From: JBHIAG01 sp046758465 | GTDB taxonomy: Bacteria; Acidobacteriota; Terriglobia; Acidiferrales; 2-02-FULL-67-57 | NCBI GenBank assembly: GCA_046758465.1 | Contig: JBHIAG010000007.1 | Location: forward strand, 1 to 39,420 | Length of the DNA: 39,420 nt | Direction of reading: 5' to 3' | Shown: positions 15,931 through 22,095 of the stretch, piece by piece | Position numbering within the stretch: position 1 is the stretch's first letter | How the letters are laid out: each line of letters starts with the position of its first letter | Notes under the pieces: model-generated | What the model was told of the DNA's origin: nothing | Databases searched by the model: none | What the model saw: only the letters and a program-made list of their open reading frames with translations | Made by a program: the position numbers and the translations under genes

Positions 15931-17247
15931 CTAGTCGTAGTACTCGGTGCCCAGGTGGGTGATGAGGTCTTCGCCGCGCAGCCAGCGCAGGGTGTTCTTG
16001 AGCTTCATCAACTGAATGAAGAGGTCGTGCTCGGGATAGAGTTCCGGCGCGCACATCGGTGACTTGAAGTAAAAAGAGAGCCATTCCTGGATGCCGCGCA
16101 GGCCAGCCCGGCGGGCCAGGTCAAGGAAGAGGACCAGGTCGAGTACGAGCGGGGCCGCCAGGATGGAGTCGCGGCAGAGGAAGTTCACCTTGAGCTGCAT
16201 CGGGTAGCTCAGCCAGCCGATGAGGTCAATGTTGTCCCAGCCCTCTTTATTGTCGCCGCGGGGCGGGTAATAGTTGATGCGGACCTTGTGGTAGAAATTC
16301 CCGTAGAGTTTGGGGTAGAGCTGAGGCTGCAAGATGTACTCGAGCACGCCCAGCTTGGACTCTTCCTTGGTCTTGAACGACAGGGGGTCGTCGAGGACCT
16401 CGCCGTCACGGTTGCCCAGGATGTTGGTGGAAAACCAGCCCTGGAGCCCCATGGCGCGCGACTTCAGCCCGGGCGCGATGATGGTTTTCATCAGCGTCTG
16501 GCCGGTCTTGAAATCCTTGCCTGCAAGGGGGACGCGGTGCGCGGCGGCCAGCTCCCACATGGCCGGGATGTCCACCGTGAGGTTGGGCGTGCCGTTGGCG
16601 AAGGGCACGCCGGAAGTGATGGCGGCATAGGCATAGAGCATCGAGGGGGCAATGGCCTCATGGTTTTGCTTGAGGGCGCGCTCGAAGGCCTCGACGCTCT
16701 GGTGGATCTTTTGCGACTTCAGGTGGACTTCCGTCGAGCCGCACCAGATCATGACCAGGTGCTTGGCGCCCGATTTGGCTTTGAAATTCGCGATGTCGTC
16801 CTGGAGCGCCCGCGCCAGATCCCATTTGCTTTTGCTCCTCTTCACGTAGTGTCCGTCGAGGCGTCGAACATAGTTCGGGTCGAAGACGGCGCGCATGGGC
16901 TTCATGGCGCTGAGGAATCGCTTGACTTTGTCGAGGTGGCGCGGGTCGAGGACGCCGGCTTTCTGCGCGGTTTGATAGGCGTTGTCGGGAAAGACGTCCC
17001 AGCCACCGAAGACTAGGTTGTCCAGCCGGGCGAGCGGGACGAATTCCTTAATCGAGGGCGTGCGGTACTCGGTGCGCTTGCCCAGGCGGATGGTGCCCAT
17101 CTGGGTCAGCGAGCCGATGGGCTGGGCGAGGCCGCGGCGGATGAGTTCGACGCCAGCAATGAAGGTGGTGGTGACAGCGCCCATCCCGGGCAGCAACACC
17201 CCCAGCTTGCCCCGGGCAGGCTCGATTTTGGCTGGCCGTCGAGTCAT
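15931..17247 (-). CDS. ino1: Inositol-3-phosphate synthase (myo-inositol-1-phosphate synthase)
   Basis: The 438-residue enzyme converts glucose 6-phosphate to myo-inositol 1-phosphate (1L-inositol 3-phosphate) through an NAD-dependent oxidation, aldol cyclisation and reduction. The N-terminal Rossmann motif is GVLLPGMGAVTTTF. The family core is clear in FGGWDVFPDNAY, LVMIWCGSTEV, GVPFANGTPN, GKDFKTGQT, QGWFSTNILGNRDGE and the later KVRINYYPPRGDNKEGWD. ATG 17247 (MTRRPAKIEP) is preferred, with AAAGG upstream; a GTG at 17286 would add 13 residues. The product could feed the IPCT/DIPPS-like enzyme at 4916-6280, although the genes are 9 kb apart. The upstream gap to polX carries three perfect hairpins. 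Confidence 0.93.
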   Translation of the reverse strand: MTRRPAKIEPARGKLGVLLPGMGAVTTTFIAGVELIRRGLAQPIGSLTQMGTIRLGKRTEYRTPSIKEFVPLARLDNLVFGGWDVFPDNAYQTAQKAGVLDPRHLDKVKRFLSAMKPMRAVFDPNYVRRLDGHYVKRSKSKWDLARALQDDIANFKAKSGAKHLVMIWCGSTEVHLKSQKIHQSVEAFERALKQNHEAIAPSMLYAYAAITSGVPFANGTPNLTVDIPAMWELAAAHRVPLAGKDFKTGQTLMKTIIAPGLKSRAMGLQGWFSTNILGNRDGEVLDDPLSFKTKEESKLGVLEYILQPQLYPKLYGNFYHKVRINYYPPRGDNKEGWDNIDLIGWLSYPMQLKVNFLCRDSILAAPLVLDLVLFLDLARRAGLRGIQEWLSFYFKSPMCAPELYPEHDLFIQLMKLKNTLRWLRGEDLITHLGTEYYD

Positions 17248-17314
17248 AGATCGTTGAGAGCCTTTCTCCCCGGTGTGGAGAACCACTCCATCATCCGCAA
17301 ACTACGCCTTTTTT

Positions 17315-17339
17315 GCAAGCCCGCCTAAGGCGGGCTTGC
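17315..17339. repeat. Perfect 11-bp hairpin
   Basis: GCAAGCCCGCC and GGCGGGCTTGC flank a TAA loop. A T-run lies on its 5' side on the plus strand, so it is not a normal terminator for either strand. A smaller CCTGC/GCAGG hairpin follows at about 17339-17353. Confidence 0.7.
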
Positions 17340-17372
17340 CTGCTTTCGGCAGGTACCGCCCACAAACGTGTG

Positions 17373-17390
17373 GGGTAGGGCAGGGGCTTG
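17373..17390. repeat. GGGTAGGGCAGGGGCTTG repeat
   Basis: These 18 bases are identical to 35816-35833, part of the repeat pair near hutI. In this copy the 3' half of the hairpin is altered. Confidence 0.6.
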
Positions 17391-17423
17391 CTCTCCCCTA
17401 GCCCCTTCATCCTCACATCGAGC

Positions 17424-17445
17424 CCCCCAGGCTCCTGCCTGGGGG
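17424..17445. repeat. Perfect 9-bp hairpin with TCCT loop
   Basis: Arms CCCCCAGGC and GCCTGGGGG. Together with the next hairpin it forms a pair of the same design, a 9-bp stem and a pyrimidine tetraloop, between ino1 and polX. Confidence 0.7.
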
Positions 17446-17466
17446 AGCTTAGTGTACCCAGTTCAG

Positions 17467-17488
17467 CCCACGGGCTTCTGCCCGTGGG
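17467..17488. repeat. Perfect 9-bp hairpin with TTCT loop
   Basis: Arms CCCACGGGC and GCCCGTGGG. It lies just downstream of the polX stop codon on the minus strand. No T-tract follows, so it may stabilise an RNA end rather than terminate transcription. Confidence 0.7.
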
Positions 17489-17502
17489 TTTCCCCGCCGC
17501 GC

Positions 17503-19227
17503 TCACTGCGCACCGCGCAAGGCTCGCAGCAGCTTGTCAGCGGGCAAGGTGTTGAGCACGTCCTTCTTTTCCAGCCAGCCGCGGCGGGCCATCAGCACGC
17601 CATATTTCATAAAGGGCAGATGGGTGGTCGAGTGGGAGTCAGTCGAGATAACGACCTTGACGCCGCACTCCTTGGCCATGCGCAGATGCACATCGCGCAG
17701 GTCGAGCCGATCAGGGAAGGCGTTGCATTCGAGCGCGATCCCCCGCTGGGCAGCCGCGTCCAGCACCTGCTCGAGGTCAAACTCGAACGGGTCGCGCCGC
17801 AGCAGCAGGCGGCCGGTGGGGTGAGCCAATATCATCAGGTGGGGATTTTCAAAGGCGCGCAGGAGGCGGTCGGTCATAGCTGCGGGTTCGAGGTTCATAT
17901 AGGAGTGGACGGAGGCGACGACAACGTCGAGCTGGGCGAGGACTTCGTCGTCCAGGTCGAGCCGCCCAGCTTTCAGGATATCCACTTCGATACCGGCCAG
18001 CAGGCGAATGCCATCGACTTTTTGCTGCGCCCGGCGAATCTTTTTGATCTGCTCCAGCGTGCGCTTCTCATCCATACCGTTGGCCACGGTGACTGCTTGG
18101 GAGTGGTCGGTCAACGCGATGTATTCGTGGCCGAGTTTTTTGGCCGCTGCGGCCATTTCTTCGATTGAGTTCTTGCCGTCGCTGGCGGTGGTGTGCATCT
18201 GGAGGTCGCCGCGAATGTCGTCGAGCTCGACCAGCGTCGGCAGCCGGCCCTGCTCGGCGGCCTCAATCTCGCCCGCATTCTCGCGCAGCTCGGGCTCAAT
18301 GTAGGCGAGGCCGAGCTGCGAGTAGATTTCCTCCTCGCTGCGGCTGGCGACAATGCGCCCGCCCTTGATTGTCTCCAGGGCATATTCGGAGAGCTTCCAG
18401 CCGCGCTCCTTGGCGCGACCCCGCAGGGCAATGTTGTGCTCTCGCGAGCCGGTGAAGTATTGCAGGGCGGCCCCCAACGAGCGCTCGGCGAAGGGGCGCA
18501 CCTGCATGCGCAGCGCATTGCTGAGTTGGAAACTGATCTTGTCTGGGCCCTTGGCCCACACTTGTTCAATTTTGGGGTAGCGCAGCACGTGCTCGGTGAC
18601 CCGGCGCACATCCCGGGTAACGAGCAGCACGTCCACATCGCCGATGGTTTCTTTGCCCCGACGGAGTGAACCTGCCGGAGTGACCTGCGCGACCGTTTTG
18701 CCCAGGGCTTTGAGGTAGGCAACGAGGTCCTGGGCGGCGCGGTTGGCTTCGTCGAGGTGGAAGCGGCCGACCTGGCGCTTGTACATCTCAATGCCTTTCA
18801 GGATGTTCTCCTCACTCTTCTGGCCGAAGCCGGCGAGGTCACGCACCTTGCCGGCCCGTGCCAGTTTTTCGACATCCTCCACGCTGGCGGCCTTGAACTT
18901 CTTCCACAGCAGCGCGGTTTTCTTGGGGCCGAGACTCGGCAGGGTGAGGAGGGCGAGGATGGTGTGAGGATATTTTTTCAGCAGTTTCTGGTGCTGGCGG
19001 TATTTGCCGGTCTTGAGGATTTCCTCGATGTGAGCAGCCATGCGCTCGCCGATGCCCGCGAGTTCGGTGAGGGTGCCGGCGCGGGCGCGCTCTTCCACCC
19101 GCTCGGAGAGGTTCTCAATCGTTTGCGCCACTTTTTCGTAGCTGCGGTAGCGGCCGATGTCGGCGCCATCAATCTCCAGCAGGTTGGCCGTCTCGCGCAG
19201 GATGCGCGCTACTTCCCGGTTCTCCAT
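17503..19227 (-). CDS. polX: DNA polymerase/3'-5' exonuclease PolX
   Basis: The 574-residue protein matches bacterial PolX in length and order. Residues about 1-90 are the DNA-binding 8-kDa-like region with helix-hairpin-helix (LTELAGIGERMAAHIEEIL), followed by a second hairpin near LPSLGPKKTALLWKKF. The family X polymerase core carries GSLRRGKETIGDVDVLL, with the paired catalytic aspartates, and FTGSREHN. The C-terminal PHP domain, a metal-dependent 3'-5' exonuclease and AP endonuclease, begins at DIRGDLQMHTTASDGKNSIEEM and includes ALTDHSQ, GIEVDIL, VASVHSYM, LAHPTGR and STDSHSTTHL. It fills short gaps in base excision repair. It starts at ATG 19227. Its upstream neighbour is the cold-shock gene, which is closed off by the terminator at 19271-19300. 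Confidence 0.95.
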   Translation of the reverse strand: MENREVARILRETANLLEIDGADIGRYRSYEKVAQTIENLSERVEERARAGTLTELAGIGERMAAHIEEILKTGKYRQHQKLLKKYPHTILALLTLPSLGPKKTALLWKKFKAASVEDVEKLARAGKVRDLAGFGQKSEENILKGIEMYKRQVGRFHLDEANRAAQDLVAYLKALGKTVAQVTPAGSLRRGKETIGDVDVLLVTRDVRRVTEHVLRYPKIEQVWAKGPDKISFQLSNALRMQVRPFAERSLGAALQYFTGSREHNIALRGRAKERGWKLSEYALETIKGGRIVASRSEEEIYSQLGLAYIEPELRENAGEIEAAEQGRLPTLVELDDIRGDLQMHTTASDGKNSIEEMAAAAKKLGHEYIALTDHSQAVTVANGMDEKRTLEQIKKIRRAQQKVDGIRLLAGIEVDILKAGRLDLDDEVLAQLDVVVASVHSYMNLEPAAMTDRLLRAFENPHLMILAHPTGRLLLRRDPFEFDLEQVLDAAAQRGIALECNAFPDRLDLRDVHLRMAKECGVKVVISTDSHSTTHLPFMKYGVLMARRGWLEKKDVLNTLPADKLLRALRGAQ

Positions 19228-19270
19228 CAGGGGGCCTCAGCTCTACCGGAAATTATAACGCTGTAATAAG

Positions 19271-19300
19271 AAAAAGGCCCGGTCCCGAGGGAGCGGGCCT
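19271..19300 (-). terminator. Rho-independent terminator of the cold-shock gene
   Basis: Read on the minus strand, AGGCCCG (19300-19294) and CGGGCCT (19281-19275) pair around a 12-base loop and are followed by TTTT with further T-rich sequence. It lies 25 bases after the csp stop codon. Confidence 0.85.
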
Positions 19301-19325
19301 GGCTATTGTGTCAGGGAAAGCTCTG

Positions 19326-19532
19326 TCAGGAGAGCTTGACGACGTTGGAGGCCTGGGGGCCTTTCTGGCCCTGGACAATATCAAACTCGACCAGGTCGCC
19401 TTCTTGCAGGCTGCGGAAGCCATCCGAGACGATGGCGCTGTAGTGAACGAAGACATCCGAGCCACCATCGCGGCCGATAAACCCGTAGCCCTTGGTGTTG
19501 TTGAACCACTTCACGTGTCCTTGCGCTTTCAC
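19326..19532 (-). CDS. Cold-shock protein, CspA family
   Basis: This 68-residue single-domain protein has both RNA-binding motifs, KGYGFIGR (RNP1) and DVFVHYSAI (RNP2), and the typical opening HVKWFNNTKGYGFI and ending GPQASNVV. It binds single-stranded RNA and DNA and loosens mRNA structure. The start codon is GTG at 19532, supported by GAGGAGG 6-7 bases upstream; no ATG fits the family start. The leader is long: a consensus promoter at 19712-19685 places the RNA start about 146 bases before the GTG, with a terminator-like hairpin and a second hairpin between. This resembles the long structured leaders of cold-inducible csp genes. A terminator follows at 19300-19271, so it is monocistronic. 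Confidence 0.95.
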   Translation of the reverse strand: MKAQGHVKWFNNTKGYGFIGRDGGSDVFVHYSAIVSDGFRSLQEGDLVEFDIVQGQKGPQASNVVKLS

Positions 19533-19555
19533 GTACGTTCCTCCTCTTCAGGTAC

Positions 19556-19576
19556 GATCCCGAGCGCGTCGGGATC
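19556..19576 (-). promoter_or_regulatory. Hairpin in the csp leader near the ribosome site
   Basis: GATCCCGA and TCGGGATC form a perfect 8-bp stem around a five-base loop, about 24 bases upstream of the GTG start codon. It could affect ribosome access in a temperature-dependent way. A dispersed palindromic repeat is an equally possible origin. Confidence 0.55.
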
Positions 19577-19614
19577 TATCCGGCTTGCCGCGTCACGCTC
19601 TCCTGCGGGGGCAT

Positions 19615-19637
19615 AAAAAAACCAGCCCCTGGGCTGG
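19615..19637 (-). terminator. Intrinsic terminator upstream of the csp gene
   Basis: On the minus strand CCAGCCC, a two-base loop and GGGCTGG are followed by seven T residues (19621-19615). It can end the upstream membrane-protein operon, but it also lies about 45-60 bases downstream of the consensus promoter at 19712-19685, inside the predicted csp leader. Confidence 0.85.
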
Positions 19638-19684
19638 GAATCCCTTTCCCCTTCCGAAAAGCAGGCCCGAACAAGCACTGCGGC

Positions 19685-19712
19685 ATTATAGGCTGCGGCT
19701 CCCGCCTGTCAA
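19685..19712 (-). promoter_or_regulatory. Perfect consensus sigma-70 promoter
   Basis: Minus-strand TTGACA (19712-19707) and TATAAT (19690-19685) both match consensus, with a 16-base spacer. Transcription would start near 19678, toward the terminator at 19637-19615 and then the csp gene. Confidence 0.85.
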
Positions 19713-19778
19713 GCACATTTCCAGCTTGCCAGCAGCGGAAGTAAGATTGCACGACCTGTAAGATTTTTTGGGGCCGGG

Positions 19779-20249
19779 CTAATAGGCGCCGACGAACAAG
19801 AAACCGACAATGACATAGTAGACCACGGTGATGGCGCCTCCGACCAGCAGGGTAGAGCGGAGATACGGGGTGCCGACAATTTCGCGTCGCAGGGCACGCC
19901 AGGAGAGGATTATCAGCAGAATACCAGTCAGCAAAATGAGCCCGGCTAGAAGCCCAACCGGATTGCCCACACTCTGTAGGGTCAGAACCCGCCCCAGCTC
20001 GCGCAATCCCGCCGGTACCATCACGCCAGCGACAGAATTCAACGCGATCCACACGGCGGGGATCAGGATGCCCAGCGCGTAGCCGAAGCGGTCCTCGAGG
20101 TAGAAGAACAGCAGAATGATAATCAGGTAGATGATGGATTCAAAAAAATGCAGCAAGAGAAACTGGTTGGCGTCGTATTCGGCGACGAGCAGATAGAGAA
20201 CCATCATTAGGGCGGCTACGGTTACGACGGGCTTGTTGGCAATCGTCAT
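19779..20249 (-). CDS. Hypothetical multi-pass membrane protein
   Basis: I chose ATG 20249 (MTIANKPVVTVAALMMV), with GGAGAGG upstream, over an earlier in-frame start at 20309. The 156-residue protein has four or five hydrophobic segments (about 8-24, 30-47, 53-72, 92-112 and 133-153) joined by very short loops. No known motif was seen. It lies 63 bases behind the Nudix gene on the same strand and is probably cotranscribed with it. Its RNA would end at the terminator at 19637-19615. No function is inferred. Confidence 0.75.
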   Translation of the reverse strand: MTIANKPVVTVAALMMVLYLLVAEYDANQFLLLHFFESIIYLIIILLFFYLEDRFGYALGILIPAVWIALNSVAGVMVPAGLRELGRVLTLQSVGNPVGLLAGLILLTGILLIILSWRALRREIVGTPYLRSTLLVGGAITVVYYVIVGFLFVGAY

Positions 20250-20312
20250 CGTGCCTCTCCAAGGGTCAGGGTTTAGGCAGAGTAAATCCTCTGGCGCGGC
20301 GAAAGTCAAGAG

Positions 20313-20876
20313 CTAGCGTGCGCGGCGGTGGTGGGCATAGTAGAGGATGCCGGCCACGCTCTTGGCATCCGAGAGCCTACCGCGCTCGATCATTCGCAGG
20401 AGCGTTCGTAGGGCAAAGGCTCGGGCGCGGATGGCTTCGTCCGCCTCAGGACGCGCCTGGCCGGGGCGCAGGCTGCGGGCTTCGTAGAGGTACATCACCT
20501 CATTGACGAATCCCGGCGTGGGGTACAGTTTCAAGAGCCGGCGCCAAGCGCGTGCAGTGTAGCCGGTTTCCTCGCGCAACTCCCGGCGGGCCGCAGCGAG
20601 CGGGCTCTCGTGGGCTTCGAGGCGGCCGGCCGGCAACTCCCAGAGAAACCGGCGGACGGTGTAGCGGTACTGGCACACGAGCAGGATGTCGCCGTCGTCG
20701 AGCACCGGCAGCAGAACGACAGAGCCAGCATGGTGGACCACCTCGCGCACCGCGGCGAGGCGAGTGGCCTGGCGGTCGGGTCGCGGTTCGACCACCAGAT
20801 CGCGGCGCACGGAAAATATTTTTCCCCGATACACCCATTCGGCTTTCTTGACCTTGACTCGCAGCGCGCACCTCAC
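20313..20876 (-). CDS. Nudix hydrolase, ADP-ribose pyrophosphatase-like
   Basis: The Nudix box is intact: GRLEAHESPLAAARRELREE followed by TGY, fitting G-x5-E-x7-REuxEExGu. Upstream lies a beta-strand lead, KAEWVYRGKIFSVRRDLVV, then VREVVHHAGSVVLLPVLDDGDILLVCQYRYTVRRFLWELPAG, which is the pattern of ADP-ribose/ADP-sugar pyrophosphatases. Downstream YPTPGFVNEVMYLYEA also fits that group. It probably cleaves ADP-ribose or a similar nucleoside diphosphate derivative. I place the start at GTG 20876, giving 188 residues; an ATG at 20963 would add a Pro/Arg-rich tail and overlap the promoter of the divergent regulator gene. A -10-like TATAGT lies just upstream of the GTG. A membrane-protein gene follows. 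Confidence 0.88.
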   Translation of the reverse strand: MRCALRVKVKKAEWVYRGKIFSVRRDLVVEPRPDRQATRLAAVREVVHHAGSVVLLPVLDDGDILLVCQYRYTVRRFLWELPAGRLEAHESPLAAARRELREETGYTARAWRRLLKLYPTPGFVNEVMYLYEARSLRPGQARPEADEAIRARAFALRTLLRMIERGRLSDAKSVAGILYYAHHRRAR

Positions 20877-20949
20877 GGTCGCCAGCACGCTGACTATAGC
20901 ACGCGCCGGGCGGAAGCTGCGCGCGGGGGAACGCCCGGAGGGCAGCGAG

Positions 20950-20978
20950 TTGACCCCACGCATTCTGCCCGCTACACT
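20950..20978 (+). promoter_or_regulatory. Promoter of the LytTR regulator gene
   Basis: TTGACC (20950-20955) and TACACT (20973-20978) lie 17 bases apart. The predicted start near 20985 gives a leader of about 60 bases before ATG 21044. Confidence 0.6.
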
Positions 20979-21043
20979 AGAGGGGCTTCATTCCGGCGCG
21001 TTGGCAGGCAGGGTGCGCCGTCTATCTTCGGGGGTTGAATCCG

Positions 21044-21823
21044 ATGCCCACACAGCTCTCGGCACTCATTGTGGACGATGAAAAACCCGCGCGCGAGGAG
21101 CTTTCCTACCTGTTGAAAGGGTTTCCGGAACTCAGCGTTGTGGCACAGGCCAAGAACGGACTCGAGGCTTTCAACCTGATCAAAGAGCATGCGCCCGATG
21201 TCATTTTCCTCGATGTCGAGATGCCCGGCCTCGATGGCTTCGGCCTCATCAAGAAACTCGTAGAGAAAAAAATTCCCCTCCCGCACATCGTGTTCGCCAC
21301 CGCCTACGACCACTACGCCGTGCAGGCTTTCGAGGTGAATGCGGTCGACTACGTCCTGAAGCCCTTCGACAAAGGCCGGCTCGCCCGCTCTGTGGCCCGC
21401 ACCCGCAAGATGCTGAAAGCGCGCGAAACTCCTACGCACCGCATCGAGTCGCTCCTGGATCAGTTGGGGCGTCACCGCGCCCCCCAACCCACCAAGCTGT
21501 TGCTGCGCACGAGCCAGCGGCTCTTTCTGATTGACGCCGATGAGCTCGTCTATGCCACCATTGAAGAGGGCGTGATCAGCCTCGTCACGCGAGCACTGGA
21601 AGGCATCTCGAACTACCGCACCATCGAAGACCTGCAAGCCCATCTCGACCCCACGCACTTCTGGCGTGTCCATCGCAGCTATCTCATCAACATCAACCAC
21701 ATCAAAGAAGTTGTGCCCTGGTTCAAGTCCACCTACCAACTGCGGATGAACGACAAGAAGGCATCGGAAATCCCGGTCAGCCGCGCCCAAACCCGCCGCC
21801 TGCGGGAACTCCTGAGGTTGTAG
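21044..21823 (+). CDS. LytTR-family response regulator (orphan)
   Basis: ATG 21044 has GGGGG upstream; the TTG at 21035 is less likely. The 259-residue protein has an N-terminal receiver domain with acidic residues in VDDEKPAR, the phospho-acceptor Asp in VIFLDVEMPGLDG near residue 56, a Thr in FATAYD and Lys in YVLKPFD. The C-terminal LytTR DNA-binding domain (about 150-259) includes FLIDADELVYATIEEG, FWRVHRSYLININHIKEV and PVSRAQTRRLRELL. This layout is that of LytR/AlgR-type regulators, which are normally activated by membrane histidine kinases of the LytS or His_kinase family. No kinase of that kind lies in the window, so its partner must be elsewhere. Confidence 0.93.
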   Translation: MPTQLSALIVDDEKPAREELSYLLKGFPELSVVAQAKNGLEAFNLIKEHAPDVIFLDVEMPGLDGFGLIKKLVEKKIPLPHIVFATAYDHYAVQAFEVNAVDYVLKPFDKGRLARSVARTRKMLKARETPTHRIESLLDQLGRHRAPQPTKLLLRTSQRLFLIDADELVYATIEEGVISLVTRALEGISNYRTIEDLQAHLDPTHFWRVHRSYLININHIKEVVPWFKSTYQLRMNDKKASEIPVSRAQTRRLRELLRL

Positions 21824-22045
21824 GCTGAAACCCGCACGGTGGCAGCTTCGGGGTTGACCCCGTACAAAGCGCGGTAGAAAGACGAGGGCCGCTGGCAGAC
21901 GCCGCGGCGATTTCCCCAGCCCAATCACCGCTAGAATCTCAATCCCGCACCCGAAATTCCCCCGCCAGGGCCGTTGGGCGATAGGATCACGTCGGCCGAC
22001 TGACCTGCGCAGTTTCAATTGCCCAATCAACCAATTCCCTCTGCG

Positions 22046-22074
22046 TTGACTTGCGCGCGAGCGCGGCCTAAGAT
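22046..22074 (+). promoter_or_regulatory. Promoter of the kinase-WD40 gene
   Basis: TTGACT (22046-22051) and TAAGAT (22069-22074) are 17 bases apart. They share sequence with the promoter at 8631-8660, including GCGGCC before TAAGAT. The predicted start is near 22081, about 15 bases before ATG 22096. Confidence 0.65.
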
Positions 22075-22095
22075 GTCCCGGATGGGGCTCCTGCC

